Origin: Flagellimonas pelagia
GTDB taxonomy: Bacteria; Bacteroidota; Bacteroidia; Flavobacteriales; Flavobacteriaceae
Length of the DNA: 64,000 nucleotides
Reading direction: 5' to 3'
Assembly: GCF_003584135.1 (NCBI RefSeq)
Contig: NZ_QXFI01000036.1
Location: 298,445 to 362,444, forward strand
The translations under genes and the position numbers were made by a program. The notes under the pieces were generated by a model. The model did no database searches and had not been told where the DNA came from. It was given only the letters and a program-made list of their open reading frames with translations. Each line of letters starts with the position of its first letter. Position 1 is the stretch's first letter. Positions 26,705 to 35,854 of this stretch are shown here, piece by piece.

Positions 26705-27358
26705 CTAGTCGGCATAATATCTTTTGATGATGCCTTTTACGTGTTGGATGGATTTTTGGGTCCAGTCCATCCGCTTTTCAAGAATCTCAGTTTCGGTCAG
26801 TCGCCAATCCAAGTGGGAGACCCTCACTTTATGCGCCGCATCCTGTATAATGATGGCCGCCGCCACGGAGACGTTAAGGCTCTCTGAAAAACCTACCATG
26901 GGAATTTTGAGGTAGCCATCGGCTTGCTGCATCACAGCTTCACTCAACCCCTCTTTTTCAGTACCAAAAAATAGGGCCGACTTCTTTTCTGGGAAAAAAT
27001 CGGGCATAAGGGTAGAATTATCATGGGGTGTGGTAGCGATGATCTGATAGCCTTGTTGCTTTAAGGAGGTGATACAATCCGAAGTATTTCGGTATTGGTG
27101 CACATCCACCCATTTTTCGGCGCCCATGGCAATGTTCTTGTCCAGCTTTTTGGCAAAACGGTCTTCCACCACATGTACTTCCTGTACCCCGAACACATCA
27201 CAACTGCGGATGATGGCACTGGTATTATGCATTTGGAACACATCTTCAATGGCAACGGTAATGTGCTTGGTACGGAGCTGCAACACTTCTAAAAAACGCT
27301 GTTTGCGCTCCTCAGTAAGATAGCCCTCCAAATAGTCCAACAAGTCCAAATCTACCAT
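26705..27358 (-). CDS. trmH: tRNA (guanosine-2'-O)-methyltransferase, TrmH/SpoU family
   Basis: The 217-residue SPOUT enzyme starts at MVDLDLLDYLEGYLTEERK, the usual TrmH start. Motif 1 is VFQMHNTSAIIRSCDVFGV, motif 2 is ALFFGTEKEGLSE and motif 3 is IPMVGFSESLNVSVAAAI. A C-terminal helical extension (RLTETEILEKRMDWTQKSI) is typical of TrmH rather than RlmB. It should 2'-O-methylate G18 of tRNA. Confidence 0.94.
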   Translation of the reverse strand: MVDLDLLDYLEGYLTEERKQRFLEVLQLRTKHITVAIEDVFQMHNTSAIIRSCDVFGVQEVHVVEDRFAKKLDKNIAMGAEKWVDVHQYRNTSDCITSLKQQGYQIIATTPHDNSTLMPDFFPEKKSALFFGTEKEGLSEAVMQQADGYLKIPMVGFSESLNVSVAAAIIIQDAAHKVRVSHLDWRLTETEILEKRMDWTQKSIQHVKGIIKRYYAD

Positions 27359-27503
27359 GGGGCACAAGATAGAAAAATTTGAAGAGGCATATTCAAACTA
27401 CTTAAAATGGAAAAAGAAACCAATTTTATGGTAATTTGGAGGAAGCATGTAAATGCTTTATCAATAGAAAAATAATTTTAGCATTAATATATAACCCACA
27501 GTA

Positions 27504-28115
27504 ATGTTATTGAAAATCGCCAAATATTTCTCAGTAATCTTCCTTTTATCGAGTTGTGGAAATCATAATAAAGAACTTAAAAAATATGGGTGGTTTAAGT
27601 TGAATAAAAATGATAGTTTAAATGTTTTATTACAAATATCAGATTTTGATAATTATGGAAAATTTCTATACCGACTTAAAGATATCACCTGTCATGATAG
27701 CATTCCAATAATTGTTCTCGAAACGAAAAAGAAAATTCGTCATATCTACCCAATTGAATATTGTGAAGTACCAATGTTTGATCCTAAAACTAGAAACACA
27801 TTTTACATTGACGAGGATAGCATTTATAAAAATGAACGACAAGTTCAATCTGTCAACTTAACTTCATTGTTGAAGGAGAACTATGAAAATATGGGAACAA
27901 AAGCTGATTTTGCAGATAGTCCTGATAAGGTTTTATTCATATTTGAAATATCTAAAAACAAAGGAATGAATGGAATTCAAAAACATTTAGAACTAATTAC
28001 AAAATCATATGACTCTTTAGAAACAAAAAACGATTTGAAAATTCTTTTTTGGAGAAAAATTGATATTGTACCTGAATTTGAAAATGGAGAATTACGTTTT
28101 AAAAATGTGGAATAA
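27504..28115 (+). CDS. lipoprotein of unknown function
   Basis: The 203-residue protein has a lipoprotein signal (VIFLLSSC, Cys at residue 18). The rest is soluble, rich in K, N, D and I, with no motif that I recognise. It is noticeably more AT-rich than its neighbours, which could mean recent acquisition. It stands alone, with 145 bp upstream and 188 bp downstream. Confidence 0.75.
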   Translation: MLLKIAKYFSVIFLLSSCGNHNKELKKYGWFKLNKNDSLNVLLQISDFDNYGKFLYRLKDITCHDSIPIIVLETKKKIRHIYPIEYCEVPMFDPKTRNTFYIDEDSIYKNERQVQSVNLTSLLKENYENMGTKADFADSPDKVLFIFEISKNKGMNGIQKHLELITKSYDSLETKNDLKILFWRKIDIVPEFENGELRFKNVE

Positions 28116-28303
28116 AATGATAATGACGTCATTCTCGGAACTAAATAACAGTAGATTCCCCAGAGCCTGAAGCCTCCGATTCAAGAATCATTGTAATTAA
28201 ATTAAAACAACCTCCCTCCTTGCCGCAATCACACCGCATAGGAAGTACTGAAAATCATATATTTACCTTTACAAACTAGACAAACACCACTAAATCCACG
28301 CAC

Positions 28304-28726
28304 ATGAAATCCAAGTTCGCATTTATCCTTCCGCTCTTCCTCCTAGTGACCCTACTAAGCTGTAAAACGGGCCAACTTCCCTCAACCCTTTCCAAAGGCA
28401 TGTACAAAGTGACCATTTTGTACCCAAATGGTGAGGGCAAAACCTTCGATATGGATTATTACGAACAAAAACACATGCCCATGGTGGCCAATTTTATCGG
28501 GGATAACCTAAAATTTTATGAGATTGACAAGGTCATCTCCGGCAGAACCCCCAACGATCAACCACCCCATTTGGCCGTAGGCTATTTTTATGTGAGTAAC
28601 ATTCCAGAATACAACCAAGCCATAGGGGCAAACATCGATGCCATTGTGAGCGACTTTAAAAATTACACAAACATTCAACCCGTGGTACAGATCAGCGAGA
28701 TCCGACAAGTAGTCTATCAGAAATAA
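28304..28726 (+). CDS. EthD-domain lipoprotein
   Basis: The 140-residue protein has a lipoprotein signal (LVTLLSC). The remaining about 115 residues match the EthD dimeric ferredoxin-like fold: YKVTILYPNGEGKTFDMDYY, EQKHMPMVANFIGD and the C-terminal FKNYTNIQPVVQISEI. Small EthD proteins bind hydrophobic or aromatic compounds; an enzymatic role is not known here. Confidence 0.88.
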   Translation: MKSKFAFILPLFLLVTLLSCKTGQLPSTLSKGMYKVTILYPNGEGKTFDMDYYEQKHMPMVANFIGDNLKFYEIDKVISGRTPNDQPPHLAVGYFYVSNIPEYNQAIGANIDAIVSDFKNYTNIQPVVQISEIRQVVYQK

Positions 28727-28811
28727 ACAGCTCTATTGGTCTTGCTTGGCAGCAATTTGGCAATGGCCGTCAGCAATCCTTTTCCTATCTTTAGTCGTAC
28801 AAACCAGCACC

Positions 28812-30314
28812 ATGAAACAAACACTTCTGCTCTCCATTTGCTTTCTGATTTCAATGGGCATTGGCGCCCAAGCAACCCAAACCGATTCCCTTTCGGTGCC
28901 AGAACCAAAATCCTTTATCAGTTACCACCAAATCACCAATGGTGGCAAATTGATCAAGTATACGGCCATTGCTTCCGAAACCTATCTGAAAAACGAAAAA
29001 GGGGAACCTGTGGCCTCCATCTGGTCCACAGCCTATGTGCAACAAGGTGTGGAGGATACCACCAAACGGCCAGTGGCCTTTGTATTCAATGGTGGACCCG
29101 GGTCGGCTTCCGTGTGGTTGCAAATGGGCATGTTCGGTCCGCAATTGGTAAAAACAGACTCTGATGCCACTAAAGATGATGGGGCCGCCCCCTACTCCCT
29201 GGTTCCCAACACCCATGGCATCTTAGATTTGACCGACTTGGTCTTTATCGACCCCGTAGGTACCGGCTATAGCAAAGTCATCGGGAAGGGCAAGGAAGAA
29301 GATTTTTGGGGACTCACCCAAGATGCAAACTCCGTGGCACAGTTCATACGGCAATGGGTCACCGAAAACAAGCGTTGGATGTCCCCCAAATACATCATCG
29401 GCGAAAGTTTTGGCACCACTAGGGCCGCTGGAGTGGCGAATGCCTTGGAAGGCGATGGGCAGGACATGGCCTTGAACGGTCTGATCCTGATTTCCCAAGC
29501 ATTGGATTACGCGGGTTCTACTTCCGAACATGATAACATCACCTCCTATCTGACCTATTTGCCCAGTATGGCCGCCACGGCGTGGTACCATAAAAAAGCC
29601 GGTCAGGGCAAATCCCTCGAGGCCTTTGTCGAAGAATGTCGAAATTTCACGTACAATACCTATGCCCCGGCCCTGTACAAAGGCTCCTTGTTGACCGATA
29701 CTGAAAAGAATAAAATCGCGGAGCAGCTTAGTCAGTTTACGGGGTTGGACAAAGCTTATATTTTAAAATCGAACCTGAGGGTGTTGGTACCCCGATTCCA
29801 AAAGCAACTCCTTGCGGATAAAGGCCTTGCCGTGGGCCGCTTGGACGGCCGCTTTATGGGTGACGAAGTGGACAAGCTTTCAGATGGACCCCACTTGGGC
29901 GATCCGGCGAGTTACCAAATCGGTTCGGCCTATACCGCTGGGCTTAACCATTATTACGCCTCCACGTTGAAGGTAGACATGGACAGGCCTTATTTGACGG
30001 GGAATGACGCCATTTACGGCAAATGGGACTGGAAACCTGTGCCCGAGGGACACGGTTGGGAACCTTCCTATGTGAACGTGACGCGAAAGTTAAGTGAGAC
30101 CATGCGAAGAAACACGGGAATGAAAGTGATGGTCGCCTGTGGCTATTACGACCTCATCTGTCCTTTTTTTGATGCTGAATACACTTTTTCCAGAAATGGT
30201 ATCGAACGGGAAAAAGTTCAACTATTCTATTACGAAGCAGGTCATATGATGTACACCCATGAACCTGATTTGGTGAAATTGGCCCATGATATTCGGGTAT
30301 TTCTAACAAATTGA
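28812..30314 (+). CDS. S10-family serine carboxypeptidase-like exported peptidase
   Basis: The 500-residue protein starts at ATG 28812 (MKQTLLLSICFL), which gives a clean signal peptide ending ISMGIGAQA; the frame is open 22 codons further but that part lacks a signal sequence. The S10 fold shows VFNGGPGSASVWLQMG (oxyanion region), GESFGTTRA with the catalytic Ser, YDLICPFFD with the Asp, and YEAGHMMYTHE with the His. It would remove C-terminal residues from peptides in the periplasm. The neighbouring sirtuin gene begins 24 nt after its stop. Confidence 0.92.
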   Translation: MKQTLLLSICFLISMGIGAQATQTDSLSVPEPKSFISYHQITNGGKLIKYTAIASETYLKNEKGEPVASIWSTAYVQQGVEDTTKRPVAFVFNGGPGSASVWLQMGMFGPQLVKTDSDATKDDGAAPYSLVPNTHGILDLTDLVFIDPVGTGYSKVIGKGKEEDFWGLTQDANSVAQFIRQWVTENKRWMSPKYIIGESFGTTRAAGVANALEGDGQDMALNGLILISQALDYAGSTSEHDNITSYLTYLPSMAATAWYHKKAGQGKSLEAFVEECRNFTYNTYAPALYKGSLLTDTEKNKIAEQLSQFTGLDKAYILKSNLRVLVPRFQKQLLADKGLAVGRLDGRFMGDEVDKLSDGPHLGDPASYQIGSAYTAGLNHYYASTLKVDMDRPYLTGNDAIYGKWDWKPVPEGHGWEPSYVNVTRKLSETMRRNTGMKVMVACGYYDLICPFFDAEYTFSRNGIEREKVQLFYYEAGHMMYTHEPDLVKLAHDIRVFLTN

Positions 30315-30337
30315 CGTCCAAAAAACTTCAAAGTAAA

Positions 30338-31036
30338 ATGTCAAAACCAAAAATAGTAGTCCTTACCGGAGCCGGAATGAGTGCCGAAAGTGGGTTAAAA
30401 ACCTTTCGCGATGCCAATGGTCTATGGGAAGGGCACGACGTGATGGAAGTGGCCTCTCCCCAAGGTTTTGCACGAAACCCGGAATTGGTCTTGGAGTTCT
30501 ATAATCAAAGACGACGACAACTGTTGGAGGTCAGCCCCAATGAAGGCCATTTGGCCTTGGCAAAACTGGAGCAACAGTTTGATGTGAGCATCGTGACCCA
30601 AAACGTGGACAACCTGCACGAACAGGCAGGCAGTTCCCATGTGGTGCATCTGCACGGCGAACTCTTTAAAGTACGGAGCATTTGGGACGAAAACCATGTG
30701 TTGGAATGGAAAAAGGACCTGGTTTTAGGTGATCTGGACCCCAATGGCCACCAACTACGCCCTCATATCGTTTGGTTCGGGGAAATGGTCCCCATGTTGG
30801 AAACGGCAGCGGAAATCACCCAGAAGGCCGATGTTTTGATCATCATTGGTACCTCCATGCAGGTATATCCAGCGGCCAGTCTGATCCATTATGTGGACCA
30901 CCAAACCCCTATCTATTTTGTAGATCCCAAACCTACGGTTCGGATATCGGATTTCGGGAAGCTTACCATCATCCAAAAAACAGCGGTCGAAGGGGTTCCT
31001 CCACTTGTGGAAGCGCTTTTCAATACTTGGCCCTAG
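30338..31036 (+). CDS. NAD-dependent protein deacylase (sirtuin, class III-like, without zinc cysteines)
   Basis: The 232-residue Sir2-fold enzyme starts at MSKPKIVVLTGAG (ATG 30338). It has the NAD-binding GAGMSAESGLKTFRD, TQNVDNLHEQAG, the catalytic His in HLHGELF, and WFGEMVP. The segment EFYNQRRRQL contains the Y-x-x-R pair that in CobB/SIRT5 binds succinyl-lysine. There are no cysteines in the protein, so the usual four-Cys zinc site is missing. It probably removes acyl groups from lysines in the cytosol. Its 3' end overlaps the convergent haem-binding gene by 17 nt. Confidence 0.93.
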   Translation: MSKPKIVVLTGAGMSAESGLKTFRDANGLWEGHDVMEVASPQGFARNPELVLEFYNQRRRQLLEVSPNEGHLALAKLEQQFDVSIVTQNVDNLHEQAGSSHVVHLHGELFKVRSIWDENHVLEWKKDLVLGDLDPNGHQLRPHIVWFGEMVPMLETAAEITQKADVLIIIGTSMQVYPAASLIHYVDHQTPIYFVDPKPTVRISDFGKLTIIQKTAVEGVPPLVEALFNTWP

Positions 31037-31472
31037 TCGCATCGGCCCAAGAAACCAAGGCACTCACTTGGGCTTCGGTCAATCGAGCATCGCCGTGGGT
31101 CCAAGTGTATTCTTTTAAAGGCATGCCCCCGTGTTTGACCTCATCGACCAATTCTTCCAATTTGTGGTCCTTCTTTTTATCGGCATAGTTTTCCCAATCG
31201 GAAAAATTGAGATGTCTCTTACCATCATTGACATGGCCTGCCATCCAATAGGAAACCGGAGCGATATTGTTGTACCATGGGTATTCGGTATTGGCACTGT
31301 GACAATCATAACAAGCCGATTGCAAAATTTCCTTCACCTCGGCACTGGGTTGGGTATCAGCCTCAAAAGCGGCCACATAATCACCTTCGGCCTGGTTCTT
31401 TTCTGGTCTGTAAAATTGCATCCCAATAAAAATGATCAACAAGGCAATTGCTATTTTTTTTACTATTTTCAT
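31020..31472 (-). CDS. haem-binding domain protein (CxxCH, Haem_bd type)
   Basis: The 150-residue protein has an N-terminal anchor or signal (residues 2-20, KIVKKIAIALLIIFIGM) and a single c-type haem motif CYDCH at about residue 53, followed by SANTEYPWYNNIAPVSYW. This is the pattern of the Haem_bd family of periplasmic monohaem proteins. The C-terminal half has the usual conserved GGMPLKEYTWTHGDARLT. Its electron partner is not known. Confidence 0.9.
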   Translation of the reverse strand: MKIVKKIAIALLIIFIGMQFYRPEKNQAEGDYVAAFEADTQPSAEVKEILQSACYDCHSANTEYPWYNNIAPVSYWMAGHVNDGKRHLNFSDWENYADKKKDHKLEELVDEVKHGGMPLKEYTWTHGDARLTEAQVSALVSWADATRAKY

Positions 31473-31503
31473 CACTCAAGGATTTCCGTAAATATACGTT
31501 TTT

Positions 31504-32076
31504 GTGACAGAAAAAGAACTGCATATCTCGATGACTTCCGGCAGGCTTTCCAAGGCCCAAGTGGATGTCCTTGTTGACCAAATGTCACCATTTCCTGAGC
31601 TTGCCGAGCAACTCTTCAATGAAGTATTGTTGGAGGATAAAGAAGGGACTTTCAATGCCAGTTGGACCTTTGATAACCTGATGCGCAAAAAGCTGGACTA
31701 TCTTTTACCTTTTTTTGGGACTTTTGTGGGTAGTCTTTCCTGCTTAAAGACAGAATCCTGTATCCGCCCATTGGCCCATGTGTGTGAAATGGTCTGTGTT
31801 GCCTATTTCAAAAAGAAAGACCTTGCCTTTGTAAAGAATATCACCGATGAACAGTTGGAGCAAATGATGACCTGCTGTTTCGATTGGCTCATCAGCCCGA
31901 TGAACATGGCGCCCAAGGTCTTTTCCATGACCAGCCTATATTATTTGGGGATGAAATTTTCGTGGGTGCACCCCGAATTGAAGCAAGTATTGCTGGACAC
32001 CTGTCCTACGGGAACGACCGGCTATCAAAATCGGGCCAAAAAAACACTGGATAAGTTAGCCCGATTGGGGGTCTAA
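31504..32076 (+). CDS. conserved purB-linked protein, unknown function
   Basis: This 190-residue soluble, mainly helical protein looks like the uncharacterised gene that, from memory, often precedes purB in Flavobacteriaceae. The frame starts at GTG 31504; ATG 31531 is the alternative. Repeated helix pairs with L and W spaced as in HEAT/armadillo-like folds are suggested by LDYLLPFFGTF, IRPLAHVCEMVCV and ECCFDWL-like segments (TCCFDWLISP). The purB start lies 46 nt downstream, but purB has its own promoter. Confidence 0.75.
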   Translation: MTEKELHISMTSGRLSKAQVDVLVDQMSPFPELAEQLFNEVLLEDKEGTFNASWTFDNLMRKKLDYLLPFFGTFVGSLSCLKTESCIRPLAHVCEMVCVAYFKKKDLAFVKNITDEQLEQMMTCCFDWLISPMNMAPKVFSMTSLYYLGMKFSWVHPELKQVLLDTCPTGTTGYQNRAKKTLDKLARLGV

Positions 32077-32091
32077 ACCCTATAGTTTAAG

Positions 32092-32099
32092 TATCTTTG
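32092..32099 (+). promoter_or_regulatory. -7 promoter element for purB
   Basis: TATCTTTG is a perfect TAnnTTTG element, 23 nt before the purB ATG. A TTG at 32065-32067 lies 24 nt upstream and could be the -33 part. It gives a leader of about 15-18 nt. Confidence 0.5.
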
Positions 32100-32122
32100 A
32101 TGCTTTCAAAATTTTCGTGACC

Positions 32123-33466
32123 ATGTCGTTGACCCAACTAAATGCCATTTCGCCCATTGACGGTAGATATCGAAGCAAGACCGAGGCCCTTCAGCACTAT
32201 TTTTCCGAGGAGGCCTTAATCAAATATCGCGTTCAGGTAGAGATCGAATATTTTATCGCCCTTTGCGAGATTCCCTTGCCCCAATTGGCGGACTTCAATA
32301 CGGCACTGTTCCCTGAGCTTCAAAAAATCTATAAGGATTTTTCCACTGAGGATGCGCAGTCCATAAAGGAAATTGAAAAGACCACCAATCACGATGTGAA
32401 GGCCGTGGAATATTTCATCAAGCAAAAGTTTGATGCATTGGGGCTACAAAAGCACAAGGAGTTCATCCACTTTGGATTGACTTCCCAAGATATCAACAAC
32501 ACCGCCATTCCACTTTCCATCAAGGAAGCCATGAATGAGGTATATGTTCCCGCTTATTTTGAGGTATTTGAAAAATTGAAGGAATTGGCCAAGGAATGGA
32601 AAAACATCCCCATGCTGGCCAGAACCCATGGTCAACCGGCCTCCCCCACCCGTTTGGGCAAGGAAATTGAGGTATTCGTGGAACGTTTCAAGGAGCAGTT
32701 CAATTTATTGAACGACATCCCCAGTGCTGCCAAGTTTGGGGGTGCCACCGGAAATTACAATGCCCACAAAGTTGCCTATCCAAACAACGACTGGAAGGCA
32801 TTTGGACAAAAATTTGTGCAGGAAAAATTGGGATTGTACCACTCCTTCCCGACTACCCAAATAGAGCATTACGACCACATGGCCGCCCTTTTCGATTGTC
32901 TGAAACGCATCAACACCATCTTGATCGATTTGGATCGTGATTTTTGGACCTATATCTCCATGGATTATTTTAAGCAAAAAATCAAAAAGGGGGAAGTAGG
33001 ATCATCGGCCATGCCGCACAAGGTGAATCCTATTGATTTTGAGAACTCCGAAGGAAATTTGGGACTGGCCAATGCCATTTTTGAACACTTGTCCGCCAAA
33101 CTGCCCATTTCCCGCTTGCAGCGCGACTTGACCGACAGTACCGTGCTCAGGAATGTGGGGGTTCCCTTTGCCCATACGCTGGTTGGTTTCCAATCCACGT
33201 TAAAAGGGTTGAACAAACTGGTTTTGAACCAAGACAAGTTTGAAAAGGATTTGGAGGACAACTGGGCCGTGGTGGCCGAGGCCATCCAGACGATTTTGCG
33301 CAGGGAAGGCTATCCGAACCCCTATGAAGCCCTAAAGGGCTTGACCCGCACCAACGAGAAGATTACCCAAAAGTCCATTGCGGATTTTATTGATACTCTG
33401 GAGGTTTCAGATGCCATCAAAGCTGAACTGAAACACATAACCCCAGCGAATTATACTGGGGTGTAA
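32123..33466 (+). CDS. purB: adenylosuccinate lyase
   Basis: The 447-residue enzyme catalyses two fumarate-releasing steps of purine synthesis (SAICAR to AICAR, and adenylosuccinate to AMP). It starts at MSLTQLNAISPIDGRYRSK; a GTG two codons upstream is less likely. Diagnostic segments are KTTNHDVKAVEYFI, FGLTSQDINNTA, RTHGQPASPTRLG and the family signature GSSAMPHKVNPIDFEN. Its stop codon overlaps the start of a small membrane protein gene (TAATG). Confidence 0.97.
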   Translation: MSLTQLNAISPIDGRYRSKTEALQHYFSEEALIKYRVQVEIEYFIALCEIPLPQLADFNTALFPELQKIYKDFSTEDAQSIKEIEKTTNHDVKAVEYFIKQKFDALGLQKHKEFIHFGLTSQDINNTAIPLSIKEAMNEVYVPAYFEVFEKLKELAKEWKNIPMLARTHGQPASPTRLGKEIEVFVERFKEQFNLLNDIPSAAKFGGATGNYNAHKVAYPNNDWKAFGQKFVQEKLGLYHSFPTTQIEHYDHMAALFDCLKRINTILIDLDRDFWTYISMDYFKQKIKKGEVGSSAMPHKVNPIDFENSEGNLGLANAIFEHLSAKLPISRLQRDLTDSTVLRNVGVPFAHTLVGFQSTLKGLNKLVLNQDKFEKDLEDNWAVVAEAIQTILRREGYPNPYEALKGLTRTNEKITQKSIADFIDTLEVSDAIKAELKHITPANYTGV

Positions 33467-33645
33467 TGAGTGTTTTTCGAAAAATCTTATTCACTTTTGG
33501 ATTCTTTTTTCTCTTTAGTGGTTCACTTTTAAAAATACTTCACTGGGAATTTGGCCCCATTAATGGCGCTTTATTGATTGCTTTTGGATACCTTTTTCTT
33601 TTTGCAGGAATAGTTCTTTACATATGGCGGAAACCCAAAAACTAA
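33466..33645 (+). CDS. 59-residue membrane protein coupled to purB
   Basis: This short gene starts with an ATG that shares the last A of the purB stop codon (TAATG), so it is likely to be translated by re-initiation. The product MSVFRKILFTFGFFFLFSGS and onward has two hydrophobic segments (about 7-23 and 33-53) separated by KILHWEFGP, and a basic end WRKPKN. The KILHWEFGP-ING pattern recalls the N-terminus of small GldL-like flavobacterial membrane proteins, which is only a resemblance. Function unknown. Confidence 0.7.
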   Translation: MSVFRKILFTFGFFFLFSGSLLKILHWEFGPINGALLIAFGYLFLFAGIVLYIWRKPKN

Positions 33646-33691
33646 CCCTAGAGAATTATACCGGGTTTAGATTTAATTTTAAAAGTAAATT

Positions 33692-34507
33692 CTAAGCATT
33701 TTTGTGAATTTCCACTTGGTGCGGATATGGAATCTCGATACCAGCGGCATCCAAGGCCAACTTGCAATTTTCATATGTGGAAAAGTACACATCCCAATAA
33801 TCTTCGGGCTTACAGAAAGGTCGTACGGCAAAATTTACGGAACTATCCGCCAATTCCATCACATTGACCGACGGCGCAGGATCTTGCAGCACTTTTGGGT
33901 TGGAAGTCAACACATTCAACAGCACTTCCTTGGTCTTTTTGATATCTTCCCCATAACCGACCCCGATTACGGTATCGACCCGCATTTTGCCCTCTGCCGT
34001 GTAGTTGATGATATTTCCATTGGCCATGGCACCATTGGGCACAATGGCGAGTTTATTCTGTGGGGTAATCAGTTTGGTAGTGAAAATTTCCACCTCCTTG
34101 ACCACACCCAGCACGCCTTGGGCCTCTATCAAATCCCCTATCCGGTATGGCTTGAAAATCATCAATAGAACTCCTCCTGCGAAATTAGACAATGAACCCT
34201 GAAGGGCCAAACCTACTGCCAAACCGGCAGCAGCGATAACGGCGGCAAACGTGGTAACATCTACCCCCAATCGTGATATTACCACGATAATCAAGAATAC
34301 CTTGAGTGCCCAAGAGAACAGGTTCAATAAAAAACGCTGTAGGGATTCATCATATTTACTTTTGGACATGACCTTTCGGGTACCCTTGACCACTCTTTTG
34401 ATGACCCACATACCTACAAGGTAGATGAGGATGGCCGTAACAAGTTTAGGCCCAAATTCCTTGGCCAGATCAAGGCCATAATTGATCCATTCTTCTGCTT
34501 TTTCCAT
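33692..34507 (-). CDS. MscS-family mechanosensitive channel
   Basis: The 271-residue inner-membrane protein has three predicted helices (about 18-37, 65-85, 90-115). The pore-lining third helix is rich in A and G (FAAVIAAAGLAVGLALQGSLSNFAGG), followed by the beta domain FKPYRIGDLIE and the cytosolic vestibule (VPNGAMANGNIINYT). It releases small solutes on hypo-osmotic shock. Length is close to E. coli MscS. Confidence 0.95.
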   Translation of the reverse strand: MEKAEEWINYGLDLAKEFGPKLVTAILIYLVGMWVIKRVVKGTRKVMSKSKYDESLQRFLLNLFSWALKVFLIIVVISRLGVDVTTFAAVIAAAGLAVGLALQGSLSNFAGGVLLMIFKPYRIGDLIEAQGVLGVVKEVEIFTTKLITPQNKLAIVPNGAMANGNIINYTAEGKMRVDTVIGVGYGEDIKKTKEVLLNVLTSNPKVLQDPAPSVNVMELADSSVNFAVRPFCKPEDYWDVYFSTYENCKLALDAAGIEIPYPHQVEIHKNA

Positions 34508-34604
34508 AGTGCTTGATTTATGTTAGTGTTCCTGTGATGAGACACTAAGTTACTAAACAAGGTCACCAAAACGACCTAAAAATCCAATTTTTAGAAAAAG
34601 AAAA

Positions 34605-34622
34605 GGGCGACAAATGTCGCCC
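34605..34622 (-). terminator. rho-independent terminator of the DUF4252/sigma operon
   Basis: On the minus strand GGGCGAC-ATTT-GTCGCCC forms a 7-bp stem followed by TTTTCTTTTT. It lies 27 nt behind the stop of the last gene of the sigma-factor operon. Confidence 0.8.
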
Positions 34623-34649
34623 CTTACCCAAAATTTATGATGATTGGTC

Positions 34650-35189
34650 TTAGCCTTTCAAGAATTCGCCGATCTCACCCAATCCTTCTCCTTTGTAATC
34701 GGATTTTTGGATGGCCTGCATCAATTGCATAATGTGGGCCGGATTCATGTTCTTGCCCAGTACACGTACCAATGCAAAGCCTTTATCGTTGCTGTCGCCA
34801 TAAATGATGACCTCATCAATGGCATCTTCCTCACCCAAATATTTGATTACGCCTTTACCATACTTGGAGTTGATCTTCATGAGTTCCACAAATTTATCCC
34901 CTTTCAGGATTTCCTTTACTTTTTTCTTCTCCATTTCATATTCGGCCTCGTTATCGGCGTTCTTTTTAAAGGCCAACAAGTTGAACTTGCGTAGGGATTC
35001 CACAGCTTCCTTTTGGGCAGGTGTCAAATCCACCCCTTCCATTTTAAGGATACTGGCCGGAACGTCTATGGATAGGAAATTAGGGTTCTCGGAATTGTCC
35101 ACATAATACTCCTGCAAACTCTGTTGCGAGGAGCAGGAAGCCAAAAGGACAGCTCCCATCACTGCGATACTTTTTAAAATACTTTTCAT
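34650..35189 (-). CDS. DUF4252 lipoprotein
   Basis: The 179-residue protein has a lipoprotein signal (AVLLASC, Cys at residue 19). It belongs to DUF4252, recognisable from the VPASILKMEGVDLTPAQKEAVES and VKEILKGDKFVELMKI segments and the IDEVIIYG strand. It is the last of four genes behind an ECF sigma factor and is a paralogue of the next gene upstream. Function unknown; the family is repeatedly found in such sigma-factor operons, from memory. Confidence 0.88.
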   Translation of the reverse strand: MKSILKSIAVMGAVLLASCSSQQSLQEYYVDNSENPNFLSIDVPASILKMEGVDLTPAQKEAVESLRKFNLLAFKKNADNEAEYEMEKKKVKEILKGDKFVELMKINSKYGKGVIKYLGEEDAIDEVIIYGDSNDKGFALVRVLGKNMNPAHIMQLMQAIQKSDYKGEGLGEIGEFLKG

Positions 35190-35302
35190 TTCTATGCTTT
35201 TTTGATTGATGTAAAAACAGCAAAATCAGCTGACAGTAATTAGTTGCGGATTATTGCATTTTGTTACAATATACAACTCATTACTGCCAGCCGATTGTGA
35301 TC

Positions 35303-35842
35303 TTAGTTATCCTTGCCTGCTTTGTTCAGTTCTTCAGGCAGGTTCATCTTCTTGGTCAACGAATTGATCTTGTTCAAATCGATGTCGCCAGTAAGGGAGA
35401 GGATTACGGTCTCGAACTTATGTCCATTCGCTTCCACATCCTTTATTCCGGTAACAAACATCAATAGTTCGCTTACGTGGTCATCATCCCTACCTTGCTT
35501 GATATAGAACTTTACATTGGCATCCTTGTCCTTTATTCGCATCAACTCTTCTAGTTTGGAGGAACCCAAGTAACTGTTCACCGCGGATTTCATATCGGCA
35601 CCGATGTTTTTGTTATCGGTGGTAAATACCTTCAAGCTCTTCAGGCTACTGGCAATGTCCATAAAATCCCTAGCTTCTGGATCATCCACCTCTACATCGA
35701 TCTTTGCCAATAGGTTGAACATGCTCTTGTTCACTACCACGGAGGTTACTTCATCCATGTCCTCGAACTTGTCAAATAAGGATTGTGAAAATCCGGCAAG
35801 TGGTAGTACGGTCATCAATAGGATTAAAATATGCTTTCTCAT
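35303..35842 (-). CDS. DUF4252 exported protein
   Basis: The 179-residue protein has a signal peptide ending in AGFSQS. Its body is DUF4252 (DEVTSVVVNKSMFNLLAKI, SLKSLKVFTTDNK and the C-terminal ETVILSLTGDIDLNKI). It differs from its paralogue downstream in lacking the lipoprotein cysteine. It starts 12 nt after the anti-sigma-like gene. Confidence 0.88.
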   Translation of the reverse strand: MRKHILILLMTVLPLAGFSQSLFDKFEDMDEVTSVVVNKSMFNLLAKIDVEVDDPEARDFMDIASSLKSLKVFTTDNKNIGADMKSAVNSYLGSSKLEELMRIKDKDANVKFYIKQGRDDDHVSELLMFVTGIKDVEANGHKFETVILSLTGDIDLNKINSLTKKMNLPEELNKAGKDN

Positions 35843-35854
35843 CTTTTTCGTTTT

